Source: Liolophura sinensis | Lineage: Eukaryota; Mollusca; Polyplacophora; Chitonida; Chitonidae | NCBI RefSeq assembly: GCF_032854445.1 | Contig: NC_088297.1 | Coordinates: 2,089,403 to 2,153,402, forward strand | DNA: 64,000 nt | Direction of reading: 5' to 3' | Shown: positions 45,486 through 58,821 of the stretch, piece by piece | Layout: every line of letters starts with the position of its first letter | Position numbering within the stretch: position 1 is the stretch's first letter | Notes under the pieces: generated by a model | Database searches by the model: none | The model's input: only the letters and a program-made list of their open reading frames with translations | Told to the model about the DNA's origin: nothing | Translations under genes and position numbers: made by a program

Positions 45486-48174
45486 GAGAAATGCTAACTG
45501 ATACGGAGGGTGGAAACTTTCAAGTAATACGTAATTCCTCTCTATGTAGTTTATCAGCGAAGATTGCGCGGACACGCGATGTATTTCACAGCCTGCTTAC
45601 CATAACATATTTTGAGGCGCTTTCCCTTTCCTGTAAACGAGAACATCTGCAAAGTAACATCTTGGCGCCGACAAAACATTTGTGGAGAAATCTGTAAAAT
45701 ACAAAGAACTTTCTTTTTTTTTCTGTGGGATGCCCTTGCAAAATACCTAAAATGGACATGATAAACAAATGGTTCGAAGCGTTCTGTTGTATTCCCCATG
45801 AACAAGGACATTTTTATTATATTGCTCAATTTCTTTTTTTCAAGTAAATAATTTCCTCAAATTTTCAACGCCAAAGAAGTTTCCCTGGTTTCAGGTTGAC
45901 GACATTGTGGAAGCTGGTTTCCATAGGCTATAGTCTGCATGACGACACCCTCGTACCCATATTATTTTGAAGTCACTATATAGCGTAGTCATGCATTCTT
46001 ATATTTACTTTTCTTTTAGTGGTGTCAGAGTTCAACCACACCGTACCTTTATAAGCACTTACAGTATGTCTCCTGTGAGAGTACAGGACTCCCCAAATAT
46101 TCCCGATACTATGTCGGTGGCCTCAGCTTTATTCATTAGCGGTCTGTCGGTCTCAAAAATCATCGTCCCATGTTAAATCGAATCTTATCACTCGCGGTGG
46201 CCGCTGTGAGTGTAGATTATGTAGCATTCAGTATCAGGAGAGTTTCCATCGGATCCGCACTTCTGCCACCACAACATCGCTCATTTTGAAGCGTAAAACT
46301 ACTGCAATTTTCCACCGACAAATGTGTGAACTATTCAAAAACCTGCTACGTCTGTTTGATAAAAGCACACTGGTTATTTTTTGCAAAAGTTTAAACGGAG
46401 CCGAACACTATGAAAGTCATGGCTCAAATACCTACCGCGGTCGCCGTTATACGGGTTAGCTTCGTTTTATACATGTAACGTGGGAAGATGATCTTCGAGA
46501 ACGAGAGGCTGCTAATAAATGAAGGTGAGACCATCGAAATTTGAGTGTGTCTATTTGTGGAAGTGTGTGCTTTCATAGCAGACTCACTCTAACTTTTAAC
46601 GGCCTGAGGTACGAGACGACAGAAGTATGGCACTACTCCGAGAAAACACAAAGATGTATGACTGCATTAGTGACTTCACCAAAAATACCGGAACGAAGGT
46701 ACCGTCATGCATTACTAGCTTACATAATACTTACATGTAGTATTAACTTCAAAACTCTTCACTAACAATACTAAAATTATGACTCTTTTTTTTCATACAA
46801 AAAGTTGCCTTTGAGACAAAATGTAAAATTATCGTACAATGTCAAACCAAAGTGAAGATTTAAGCTCATCACAGTTTCTTGATCCTTGGAAGTGTACAAT
46901 GGAACTTTATCCGGAGCAAAGGATGTATGATGACAGCTTCGTAAATAAAATAAAGTTCTGAAAAAACTTTGTGCACACTTCTGTGTCTTCTTCATGGGTC
47001 TTCTATGTTTGCATGGTTACAAATTGCTTAGTTACAAATGGCTAAATCGCTTCTATGAACCTGCTTTTTTTGCTCTCAATTCAAAACAATGTCTTAGTTC
47101 AGTGATTTTTTCTTATTATTATCATGTTATTATAATAACGGGATAAGGAGATGTTGGGAGTTCGAATCCACGCAGTGTCGATTTAGCTTCGCTGTGTTAG
47201 ATTGTTAGGCTATGAAGTACGTGGCTATAGGTTGTCGACTCGACAAAACCAACCTGTTATAAGGAGATCTCGTCGTAATATGACCAAAGCAATTTCGCGA
47301 TTCAAGCCCCACCCCAGTCAAACAAGAACACTTCGATCCATACATATCCCCTCACTGTTAATTACAATCCTGTCAACACAGATGAGCTCTCTGTCATTCA
47401 TTTAAGTAGAAGAAAATTTAAAAGAAATGTCAAAACCAGATGGAGTGTGAAATCTTATTCACGCAAAAACGGCCTTTAATATTTTTTTTTCGATTTTTTC
47501 TATCGGAAGAAAAGGTATTTGAAAAAAAAAATGTATGGTGAATAGTTCCGACCATAATTTGATACATGTCATCCTTGATCAATAATTGTCTTAATTAGGA
47601 TGTGATGCTTGTCTGACAAATTGATTTGAATATTAATTCGTTGTGTATATCCAAGCTCCTGAATTTAATCTGAATTACATGGTTATGAATACATTGAATG
47701 TATAAATATATTCGAAATCTAGGTTGAACACATTTTAGCAGTGAAGACCATATTCTAGTGCAAATATATTTATTAAAGACGCGTTACATCTTCATTGATA
47801 ACATTCTTATACAAAGACAATATATACCAAAAGGTGGTCCCAAATACCCACCATACAAAATTAACTCAAAGTGTCTTTTTTTTCTTTAAAGAAATATCAA
47901 AAAAATATAGAAGACCACATTTACAAGTACCTTTTTGCACTCTTTCATCTGAACTTCATGTAATTTTTCAGTTTACTCCACCTTTTATATCTTGGAGACC
48001 GTTGCCTTGCACTTGTCAGATTCCAGCCGGAGAATTTGGCGATTTCCTTGCCTTTAATGTTGTCGAAATATTTGTAACATTTTGAAAAAGGGATTTTTCC
48101 ATTTAGGGGCCAACCTAGGTGTCATAAACTTCGATGTCACGTTTCAGGTGAACATCTGTCAAGGTGGGAGTGAG

Positions 48175-48370
48175 TGAGTCCTTGGGGTTCAACATCGTAT
48201 TTAACAATTTTTCAGTCATATGACGACGAAGGAATCCTTAGAGTGCATGTAATCTGCCTCCTTGTTGCGGGACGGATTTCCACCATTCTTCTATCTAGTG
48301 CTGCTTCACTAAGACGCCTTACCGACCCGCCCAAGCCATTATACTGATACGGGTCAACCAGTCGTTGCAC
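48175..48370 (-). repeat. SINE family 2, minus orientation (3' part)
   Basis: Reverse complement of the family tail: gggttcaacatcgtatttaa, caatttttcagtcatatgac, then cgggacggatttccaccatt and cgggtcaaccagtcgttgca. Confidence 0.7.
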
Positions 48371-48504
48371 TATGTCAGGGTGGGATAATTCGTCAGGTAC
48401 TTGCCGAATGTCTATGGTTTACTCCTTGAAATTGGTTTGCTCCATCCATGTAACTCTATGCAAGCTGTTATATTGTAGCTGTCTAACGCGTTGAACACAA
48501 ATCA

Positions 48505-48745
48505 GGTAAAGGGGCCTCCGTGCTTAGCGTACCAACGCGGTGCAATAAGCAAGGATTCTTTCCCCAGTGCGGTTGCTGTGAGTTCAACTCCAGCTCGTGC
48601 TCCGGCCACACGTGTGGAGGCGTGGTAACAATTTGCAAAGGATCGTGAGTTTCCCCGAACCCTGCTCAGTTTCCCCTCGCCATAGTCCAGTCCACCAGGG
48701 TATAAGTGAAATATTCTTGAGTACAGCGAAGTATAATAATCAAAT
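48505..48745 (-). repeat. Interspersed repeat, family 1, minus orientation
   Basis: Contains gcctccgtgcttagcgtacc, gcggttgctgtgagttcaac, tccagctcgtgctccggcca and ataagtgaaatattcttgag. Confidence 0.65.
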
Positions 48746-49324
48746 GAATCCAAAAACAAATCCTTTATGATGTGCCCTAAACAGCAAAGGATCAAGGATC
48801 TGTGTAACCTGGCTTTCTACTGAATGAACTCAGGCACTTTTGCATATAGCTGAAACCACCATTTGGGAGCATTTGGAATAAATCATGTTCAATAACTAAA
48901 CGATAATTTACGTTCTACACTGTAAGCTATTTACTCTAAATTTACATTAAAAATATTGTAAATTCTACAGTGGAAACGTACTGTACACATTTATAGCAAG
49001 TTACTGGTAACTTTGCTGCCAGTATTTTACCGTTAATCATACAGTGTATATTTGCCATTGGTCTTAATTATAATATTATAACCTGCTGGAATAGTATATC
49101 GCCGGGATGACTTTAAATCCCCCAAAGACAACAGATTCACTGCCCCAGTTGATCTCCAGACGGCCGGCTGGTACGCCTCTTCCCAACCCCTGTCTACCTA
49201 GAGAAATGCTTACATGAGTGCCAAAAAAAAAAAAAGATGCTCACATACAGAGATAATAAATGTCTTAAAAACCTCTAAACCGACACAGGCAATCAGGTAT
49301 ACAGTTTCATAAAAAAGTCTATTT

Positions 49325-49535
49325 GATTTATATATTTATTTATTTATGTATTTATTTATTTCATTGGTGTTTTACGCTGCACTCAAAAATATTTCACTTA
49401 TACGACGGCGGCCAGCATTATGGTGAAAGGAAACCAGGGGAAGCCAACGACCATTCGCAGGCTGTTGGTAGTCCTTCTCAGGCACGGGTGGAAAGGAAGC
49501 CAGCATGGACGGGACTTGAACTCACGGCGGGAAAG
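49325..49535 (+). repeat. Interspersed repeat, family 1
   Basis: Contains cattggtgttttacgctgca, ttcacttatacgacggcggc and cagcattatggtgaaaggaa, ending near gggacttgaactcacggcgg. Confidence 0.7.
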
Positions 49536-50824
49536 TCTATTTGAATACACAGAATCCATTTACTCAAAATTATAATTCAAAATGTTTTATTAAATTACCA
49601 TTTATTTAAAGTATTGAAACATAATTTATATATTTATTTTATTTTTTTTTTTGTATCTTTTTTTCATTCATTCTTCTGAGTGTTGTCTAACGCCGTACGT
49701 GTCCATGCAGTAGCTGATGCCTGACATCCTAAACATATACATGCACATTGGCCTGGAAAGAGATCTACACGTATCGTATATTGTGATCATGCTATGCAAT
49801 TTTAAGGGGTGGGAATATTCTATGGTAACGGAATGTAGGTCTCTAACTTACGTCAGGTATAAGGTATAGTTAGTTACACGGGAATAACAGATGACTGGTA
49901 GATCTATATATTCACAATACAAGTTTCTGAACCAGCTTTTAGCCTACTGTGGAAGTCTTGCTATAATTCGCTTTCAACTTCTTTTAAGTCCCTGTGCAAA
50001 TTGATTGCGGAAGCGACTCACAGTTTATACCTGGCCATTTAATCTATATCCGGTATGTGGCTTTCAGGAAAATAGGAATCAGAATTTAGAACAGTTTTTC
50101 GTCTCAGAGCTGATTGCTTGAAAATTAACTGCAATGTAATTGTTGCAAGCCTTGAGGTACGATTGTAGCTGCTAAAGGTACGAGTCACATGTTCCTTTGT
50201 ACGATATCCGGTCTGTACAAGAACGTTTGGAGCGTTAAAATTTTACAAATCCGACTCGAACAAAGGCACTCGTCCACTAAAAGGAACTAAGGTAGGCACA
50301 TATCATCGTTCGGTTATGACTCGTTTGTTTAATCTTTCAGTATGCCTTGAAGCATAATTCAATACGAAACGACGTCAGGAAAGATTGCGGCGAAAGTGTA
50401 AAGCATAACAATGCGTTATATGTGCACTCCCACATGCGCCATTGGGGTCATCATTATGGACGCCATTTTTTACGCTGGGGATGGAGCCAATTTCTGGATG
50501 AAATCTGTTAAAAACCAGTTTTGATTCAAAATGATTGTGATGTAATTGGTTCGTAGCTGTATTACTGTTTGCCCTGTTACTTAGTACCTAGCGTTCACTT
50601 ATGCTTTTCCTGCTGTGATCAATAGTTTTGATGTAAACAGAATCATTCAACTCGTCAGCACCTGTCAGCCTGTTAGAAACAACAACAACAACGCCATGTT
50701 GTCAACCGCGCGGCGTATGTTCACTAGAGAGTAATAAAATGCCTTAATTTGCAAATATTTTGATGGTGAATTGGATGAGGAAAAACTTAACACCTACATA
50801 CCTCAAACCTTTACTTGTACAATA

Positions 50825-50990
50825 TTGCTTTCGCTCATGCTGGCTTCCTCTCCGGCCGTACTTAGGAAGGTCTGGCAACAGCCTGCCGATTGTAGAGGGT
50901 TTTGGTTTCCTCCCACCAGGATGCTGGCTGCCATCGTATAAGGGAAATATTCCTGAATACGGCGTAATGCCCCAATCAAATAAATAAACA
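50825..50990 (-). repeat. Interspersed repeat, family 1, minus orientation
   Basis: Contains catgctggcttcctctccgg, tttcctcccaccaggatgct, aagggaaatattcctgaata and an aataaataaa tail. Confidence 0.65.
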
Positions 50991-51559
50991 TTGTTTTATA
51001 GTTGTAGTGACAACTAGAGCAAGCTGGAAATATCCCAAAGGATTTTATTCCTACACTATTGTCACTCTTTAAAAAAGTTGTGTCCAAGGACAAAAAAAGC
51101 TGTAAATATTTCTATTTGATGTTGGCTCAAAACCCCCAATGTGCGCTATGTTTTGAATTTGAACTTTCACCAATTACAGGAAAGGTGTGTGCTGGCTGTT
51201 AGAAAGATGAACTGTTCACAATGAAATCAACAAATTCTAGAGTACCATGTATTTGGCGGCAATGAAAAAAGGCAAAACATAGATAAATTGACAACGAGAA
51301 TTTACCTAGGAAGAAATTTTCGAACAGGCAGCAGGTACCTTGTGGAGAGTTGGCAACATGCATTTAGCATGGCGAACATTGAGTCGTCGTGTTTTAAAAA
51401 GTTTAAACCGCTTGGATTGCTGTTGAAATATTGTTTATTGATGCTGACTCAAGGAATCAGTGCATACAAGATCTAAGATTGGGTCTGAGCTGTTATTTTT
51501 AGTGACATTGTCCAGGTGGAAGTCTGTATGGGGGGATTTTTCTGAATTTTGTTTTACAG

Positions 51560-51787
51560 ACCTTACGTTGGACAGCAGGGCGTCATTAATTCCCTTGAAG
51601 GATACTGTTTGCATCACAGTGCACATTACAAAATACCTGAAGATGGGCGTCTCACTGGAGAGAGTGCAGTTCAAATTTGCCTCGATTGTTGGAGAGCTCT
51701 GCAGTGAACCAGATGTTCTCTCCCAGTTCGCAGTGTGGTTAGACCTCAGGCTGGCAGAGTACAAGTTAAAAGGGGCCATATCATTGG
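51560..51787 (+). CDS. Gene R constant exon A (start exon)
   Basis: The acceptor ttttgttttacag precedes 51560 and the donor g|gtgagt follows 51787. The ATG at 51643-51645 (A at -3, G at +4) opens MGVSLERVQF, ASIVGELCSEPDVLSQFAVW, LDLRLAEYKLKGAISL. Coding length from the ATG is 145 bases, as in L and M. The 83 bases before the ATG are open in frame, so an N-terminal extension is possible in this copy. The in-frame TGA in gene M makes initiation at the conserved Met more likely. No family recognised. Confidence 0.8.
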
Positions 51788-52185
51788 GTGAGTTGGATGG
51801 ATGGACAATATCTTAACATTTCTGAGCGGTATAGTTTGTTACTAATTTAGTATTTTGATAGGTACATTATGTAGTGCAAGTGGTAGTTGTACGTGGGTTT
51901 CCCCCGGGCTCTGCATATAGTGTATTTATTTGCATTAAAAATTTATTTTAATGTAAATAAATACATCGTTAAAGAAGGTAGGATAAGGCCTAAATCTCTT
52001 ATCTGATTTTATGTATGTAAATATAATTGACATGTACATGCTGTGGACAAATTAATAAGACTAGAAAACAAGGCGATATATATGAGCTGATATTTTTATG
52101 TGGCTTAGCTTCAAGTTGCATGTACTATGTAAGAATATAAGTGTTTTTATTTTCTGATTTTATTTTTTTTTTTCTGTGTGTTCAG

Positions 52186-52872
52186 ATTGTTCTGGAGAAG
52201 AGCCAGATCCAACTTGGCTGAAGGGATTAAGCAAACAGAAGACCCCACTCAGAGTGAACAGTCAGACCGACAGACGGGCACAAGGTCATAGCCCGGCTGC
52301 TTACAGAAGCCCATCATTACACAGACCAGCTCACTCATCCTCAGATTCAGACATTCCCCTCTCACAATCTCACTCTGTGCCCAGCGGAGAGCTGGCTGAG
52401 CGACTTTCACCAGATATTGTTGTTGTTAAAGAGGAACCCCAGGACATTTTTCCCATTGCTCTTCACGAAAACGCCAGCGGTGTGACGAGCACTGGCCACA
52501 AACGTTCAGCAGCAGAATCATCTCTTGGAAGCCATTGGTCCAAATCCTCCTCACCATCACAATCCAAAATGAGGCGATTATCATCTAAAGAATCCAGCTC
52601 GAATCAAAGTTTAATGACAGTTATCGGTGATTATAGTGCTAATGACCATGATGTACAGGAGAGTGACACCATGGGAGACAACTCACTCAGTGGTCCCAGC
52701 TCAAGTGGCCATAATATGTCGGCTCCATTGAGCAAATCTGCAGACTATTCAGCTGACCAATCCACAGACTTAAGCGACTCCGCTCTGTCAAATGATCAGT
52801 TCCTACAAGAAATGAGGTGGTCAGGTCATTCTAGCTCAACAGGTGGAGAGACAGGCCCTTCAAACAGCAATG
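52186..52872 (+). CDS. Gene R constant exon B, Ser-rich linker with VVVKEEP motif
   Basis: 687 bases (229 codons), phase 1 both ends (acceptor ctgtgtgttcag, donor aatg|gtaggt). It shares the opening DCSGEEPDPTWLKGLSKQK, then AYRSPSLHRPAHSSSDSDIP, then ELAERLSPDIVVVKEEP. After that it diverges from L and M: PQDIFPIALHENASG, GHKRSAAESS, SQSKMRRLSSKES. It then regains the conserved SNQSLMTVIGDY block and ends in a long Ser/Asp-rich tail (STDLSDSALSNDQF). The VKEEP SUMO-type site and the basic patches survive in all three genes despite the divergence, so they are probably functional. It lies 398 bases after exon A. Confidence 0.82.
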
Positions 52873-55800
52873 GTAGGTTCATTGTTTTTTTGTTTACATT
52901 TATATCACATGTGAGCTGAGCCTGGGAATGATATTGCCTTCTCAGAGAAAGTGGCTAGATCGGTCAGATTTATATTTTTCGTGCTGGCTAATGAAAAAGA
53001 GTAGTTAACACTGACAGAAGAACACAAATAATCCATCAAATGCCCAACAGTCTATAAAAGTAGGTTTTTTTTTTTTTTTGTTTTTTGGAAGGTTGCTTGG
53101 GTTACTCAGAATGAACATATTTTTAATGCTGATGGCCTCAGCAGTATTGAAACACATATAGGAGGAATGTATATGTTTGTTTTATTTTCTGCCAAAACGT
53201 TTTGCCAGTGGACCCCAAATAGAAAATGCACCAAGTCTTTGAGAGATGTCTGTCATTTGTTGAAGCTTTCTCATGGATAATTACAGATTCTCCGATTATA
53301 ATTACACATTTGCACACAATGGCAATAACTTGCACCAGAATAGTTTGTCAACATGGCAACTTTATACTGTCATGTTCCTCACTGTCAGTTTGTGGGATGA
53401 ATATTTTGAATACCAAGGCTAGTAACTCTGAGTCAGTAGTCATGGTTATCTTCCCTTGCTTGAAAATGTTTATTCAATGAACTTTCAAGTGCTTCACACT
53501 GTATATTAGGTGTTGAAAATGGCTTTAAAATATAGGCTGTATCACGTGTCAACATTCAGCACGATGGTTAATGAGGTAGATGAACAGCATAGATCATTGT
53601 CAAAACCGCCGTTAGTGAAAAACAGTGGGAGGGGAGAGACTAATTCAGTGCGTTAGAGTCTACACCTGTCGTGTTGCTATGCAAAAATTTGATTCACCTC
53701 AGACGTCTCTCACTCTGCTGATGGATACATGCGTCAAGGAGCATTGCAATCGTAAGATATATGTAGCGAATATGCCCAATAAATGTAAAAATAATTTTGG
53801 TAAAGGTCCCAAAATTTCATCCCATGACTTACATTGCACAATTTGCAAGAATTTGAGAGATCTTTTGATGTTACAAAGGTGTTTTTAGGTTTGTTTGATA
53901 GCTACATGTAGGGTGATATCCCACTGGAAATATGCACCAGTAAGAGTTGTAATATTTTATGACAACTATTGGCATCTCAAAAGGCAATATTTTTGAGGTG
54001 AAATTGTGGGCCCTTCTATTTATTTTCAACTAAACCTATGCAACAACGATAAATACCAAACAACTGGTCCCAAATACCCAGCATACAACAAAGTAACCTC
54101 TTTGTTATTAGCTTAGACACTCAACATTTACAATCACAATTGAACAGGCCCATATTTATCTTTTTAGCAGTTTTTTCTTTCTTGTTTCCCAGAAAAGTGA
54201 ACATGCATTGGTGTAATATCAAACCATTCTTGTCACCAGTGTAGTGCCAGAGTAAACAGTATCGTCCTATCCCAGGCTCGGCCATGTGTAAATGTAGGCC
54301 ATGTTGGCCATGGGCCAGTTGTTCACAAGTATATTACGATACCTGTAGAAACCCGGTTTAATATTTCATGCTTAGATTTAGTCCGATTTTGAAATCAAGG
54401 TGTCTCATTTACGATTTTTCTGATTTTGTCAGATTCAAATGTTTCACTGACACTTGAAGAGGCCCTGAGCTAAAGTTATGTGTGAACTAAATTTCCACTT
54501 GCCCTGCATAATACAGTGAGACTGATAGTAACCTTTAAAGTGCTTATCCAGGTGCAAGAGAAACTGGGCGTATGCTTTAATCTTGTGTCCTGTGGAATAT
54601 ACATGAAGCAAATGTCATCATTCGAAACTTGTAAATGTTAAAGTACACCATTTGATTTTATGTGTACATTATTTTCATTTAGAACTGAAAATCTTCTCAA
54701 ACAGCAAATCTGTATTTCCAAGCAATTTGCCCGATGTTCAGAAAGAAATATTCCTTGTGTGACGTTGAGAGAACGAATGTAATTTTCCTAGAAAGAGGTG
54801 AAAAGTTTTTGAAAGTGGGCTGTGTTGTCTGGCTATACAACCACGGAGCTTGACGTCACCTGGTCATGGCATGCTTGGTGTACGGTCAGGAGGAAGGAAA
54901 TGAAGTTAGTAATGGGAAGTCTCGCATAAGAACATTTTATACACTTTTGAACAACTGGCCCCGGTTTGTGTGAATGTACTCTATTGAATTCCTCATCTTT
55001 TGTTGTTTTGCATATTGACATGCACGTTATTATTTAGTTATCTTTATACATTTGTTAGAAGACCATTTTGCTGTACATGTATAATCATAGGTTTGGCCAG
55101 ACTTTGAAATTAGTGTGGCACATTTGCAAATTTTCTAATTTCCCCCCAAATGTCTCCCATGTTTATTTCCTCAGAGTAAAGTGTCTCAGAGACATTGAGA
55201 CACATCAAAGCTTACATGCACATGTATGTGTGTGAATAGGCGTTTGAATTTGTTCAGATAAGTTTTGTAATTATTAGATATTAGCTCAACGGACATATCT
55301 GATTTGTACGAGGTTGAAGCATTTAATGTTTTGTCAGGTTAATTATATAATTTAAAAATTAATGAAATACTTTATTTAGGTTACGATTATATTTTAGGCT
55401 CATCATCCTTTTTAAGTTGTGAACTACATATATATGTAGCTTAAGTCTGGATGAAATCTCGTGGGTTTAAGGTCAAGAACTTTACCGACAGTATGTGAAT
55501 GTATTACTTAAAACGTTTGTTTGTGATCTGTCCCAACCATGCCTACGTGGGGTTTATGTGTCATTTTACTGTTACTTTGTACTCAGTCAACATCCTTGTA
55601 TTTAAAGAAAAGAATACATTTAGACAAACTATACCTTAATGGAAGAGCCATACAAACTGTGTGGAACTCTATTTTTTATTTTTTTATTAATTTTTTAAAG
55701 TTTTTGTAAGAAAGCAAACCGGTTTTAAACATCGTCATTTTCTACAAAATCCACTGATCCGAGGCACATTGATAGCCCCGCCATGTTTTAGGCTTGTCCA

Positions 55801-58321
55801 GTGAAAAGCTTCATTACTTCCTCTTGAATGTTCAATGCGACCTCACAGTCCTTAAGGTTTTACTAATGCCATGGTCCGCTTCGGGACCGGTAGATCCAGG
55901 ATCAATCCTTGATCGAGTCACACCTAAGACTTTAAAAGAGGAAGTTGTAACTTCCTCGCTTGGCGTTCAGCATGAAGGGGATAGTGCAAGGACTGGTTGA
56001 CCCGTATCAGTATAATGGCTCGGGCGGGGCGGCTTACTTGCCTTCGGTAAGTCGTCTCAGTGAAGCAGCACTAAATAAAAGAGCGGTGGAAATCCGTCCT
56101 GCTACAAGGAGGCACATTACACGTACATGCACCCTAAAGATTCCTTCGTCGCAATATGACTGAAAAATTGTTGAGTACGACGTTAAACCCCAAGCACTCA
56201 CTCACTAATGCCATGTGATCAACATGCATTTCCAGTCTTCGCTAAATACATATGTATATCGTGATAATCGTGGATTTTAGGGTCTGTGAAAGCCAAACCT
56301 AGAAATTAAGAGTTTGAGATGTGCCAGAGGGCCACATCATGTCAACATGCATGGCTGTTGTCTATCAAACTGTGTCTGGAATGCCATGCCTTGAGGCGCT
56401 GCTAGGCAAAGCCAAGCAGGAGGACATATTTGTAATGTGTTCAAATGGCGGCGTAAAGGAGATTTCTAGGCCTTTGATATTCAGCTATTAAATACTCAAA
56501 CAACAAGTGTTGCTGACAGAAAATTTATATATTTTATGTAACTGTAAGTATAGCTCTTTCAATTAAGGTATAGGTTGTATAAATGTGTTCTTTTCGTTAA
56601 AGCTTGGTACAGTTTCCACAATGTCTTTTAGTCAATTTTGGCCCAAATTAAAAGGATATGTTTGACCCTGACCTTTGTTTGGCGATCTGAGGGGACCGGA
56701 CTTCATTCTTTCCTATTACTTTTACCTTAAAATGATAAAAGTAGTGTGTCCATGTATAATGTGGACTTAAGAGTGGTTAAATTGCTATTCCCATAGTACG
56801 GTAGCACATGTATATATAGTTGACATTTCCATATTGGTTAGTTTCCAATGATAAGGTTATGTACATGTATATACATGTACTGTGCAGTAGATATCCCTTG
56901 TGTGTTTCCTTTTATTTTACAGTTATTTAACTTTGTTTTTTTTTTAATTGAAAAAAATTGGAAAAACAAAATGTGTTCCCAGCTAGTGAGCCCACTCTAC
57001 TGCTGGGTGGATAGATACAGCATCGTGATTATAGGCCTGTGTATTTTAACTTGGGAGAAGGTGCTCCAAGAGATGAACAAAATCCCCAAAATGGAAATCT
57101 TGTATTACTTTGAAAACAAACGAATGTACACATCATGGCGTTCTCTTTCATTGAGCTACATGTTGAAGATCACTTCAAATGTTCATTAGATGACAAACTA
57201 ATGACATGATTTTCCTCGACATGGATTTACCTGGACCTGTGCATTAAATAACAAACGGATTTACACATCATGATTTTCACTTTATTGATTTATATGCGGA
57301 AGAGAAATGTACATTAGATGACAAACTGGTGTTTCCTGTGTGGTTTTAATCACAATTCCTGGAGTCAGAGGTGTTAAAAGTTGGTGGGAATGCTAACTGT
57401 GAAAGCCTCATTGTTAGAGAAACGTGTACTTTTATTATTTTTTGGTTTTTGTACACTGACCTGTCAGGCAAAATGTCCCACCACAATATGAACATAGCAA
57501 TTATCACTCGTGTGTACAGATAAGTTGTACAGATTTGATAAGACTGTGGACTGTTTGGTTACACATTGAACTTCTCCATCATGGTTAGGGTGACGTAATA
57601 ATTTGATATAAAATTCAGATGTACATGTAGAAAAGGCCTTTACACTATGATATTTCACATGTGTAACTAAATACAAAAGGCAAGTCGTGTATCGGCGTAT
57701 GTATGATACAATAATTTCCTAAGAGTATAACGACTCCCGTATTTCACCTGTAAAGCCATGGCCACGCATGTACATGTGAAGATATGGCTATGCGTTGTGA
57801 ATCACAATCACTCTAATTATGCAGTACTTCTAGAGGCTCAGGAGGCCAAATGTTTGCTTTCTGTATGGTATCTTGGCACAAGGATCAAGGTGCAGTTGAA
57901 TTACATTTTGTTCGCCACTTTCAAGAGGACAGAAATCTTTCGATCTTGTTTGAAAAGTTGAAGAACTCAAGAATAGAATTCTGCTTTAAGTCTCTGAAAA
58001 TTAATGCAAGAATGATTTTTTTGAGATCCTAATTACATATGGAAAGCCCATGTATGGTAGAGAGAAGAATTGTTAAATCCACCGGACATGTACAGTGTGT
58101 ACTCAGTCAAGCCTGTATGCCGTCATTAAAGCCAAAATGATGACGTAAGCGAAGTGTCCGTTCCAAATCACAGTTTAGGTCATCAACTGGTAATACTGTA
58201 TCCATGGTCATATTCCCCAAATCCAGTTTCAGTATTAACATCTACAGTATCTACCAGTGTTTGTGCTATTGACCAGCATTCCAGACATTCTGTTCAGCTT
58301 GGACTTTATTTTTCTTGGCAG
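52873..58321. other. Gene R long intron, exon B to first variable exon found
   Basis: Non-coding, about 5.4 kb. It contains a family-2 SINE (55874-56203). No basic-domain exon like 8806-8975 was found by eye on the plus strand. The open frame at 56848-57189 is long but hydrophobic and Cys-rich, without a motif, and looks random. Confidence 0.5.
55874..56203 (+). repeat. SINE family 2 with 12-bp target-site duplication
   Basis: Body cctaagactttaaaagagga, ttggcgttcagcatgaaggg, gagcggtggaaatccgtcct, tail acgttaaaccccaagcactc. The 12 bases actaatgccatg occur at 55862-55873 and again at 56204-56215, directly flanking the element. The 5' tRNA-like head is truncated. Confidence 0.85.
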
Positions 58322-58821
58322 TTTTGCCAGGGATTGCAAACCAGCGGACCTTTGCACAAGCCGTCCAGAGTGGTGAGATGCTGAAAGATGTGGAGTCGAG
58401 GCGACAAGAAAACCAGATAAGGAAACTGCGGATCAGCAGTGAACGGCTGGCGTTGATTCCTCGACAGACTGTCACGAGCATGGCGGCGTCGGTTGGGACG
58501 TTTGAGCGCTGGTTGTGGAGTAACTATAAGCATGAGACAAGGACGATCACAGATATACCGCCCGTGGAACTGGACGAGTACCTGGCAGAGTTCATGCTGA
58601 AAGTAGTGACCCCGAGTGGGGCAGACTACAAACCCAGATCTTTTGCCATGTTGCGATCATGTCTAGGACGATATTTGAAGGAGACAAATTACCCGGAAAC
58701 GATCCTGATATCGCCGTTGTTCGTGAAATCACGAGAGGCATATTTCACGAGAAAACGCGACATTGAGTACAGAGAATCATTAGCATTGATGTCAGAACAG
58801 AAAGGGAGGGAGACGTGTTGA
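58322..58821 (+). CDS. Gene R variable terminal exon 1, Crypton-type domain (subgroup F)
   Basis: 500 bases from the first acceptor (tttttcttggcag, ends 58321) or 491 from a second 9 bases later (ttttgccag, ends 58330). Both are in phase 1 and differ by three residues (VLP). The linker is short. The domain: RISSERLALIPRQTVTSM, SVGTFERWLWSNYKHETRT, DIPPVELDEYLAEFMLKV, TPSGADYKPRSFAMLRSCL, GRYLKETNYPETILISPLF. A charged tail (KRDIEYRESLALMSEQKG) precedes the stop after ETC. The usual EFF is EFM. AATAAA at 59452-59457. No catalytic half follows. Confidence 0.82.

Larger units (their letters stand above)
45486..51559. other. Spacer between genes M and R
   Basis: About 6 kb with no convincing coding exon. 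It contains SINE and family-1 fragments (48175-48370, 48505-48745, 49325-49535, 50825-50990) and short A- and T-rich runs. The promoter of gene R should lie in its right part, close to exon A at 51560; I cannot place it. The CG-containing stretch around 50700-50730 is only a weak candidate. Confidence 0.45.

Noticed and set aside
56848-57189. 113-codon frame in the R intron as a gene
   Set aside because: Hydrophobic and Cys-rich with no motif; no good splice or start context and no relation to the family.
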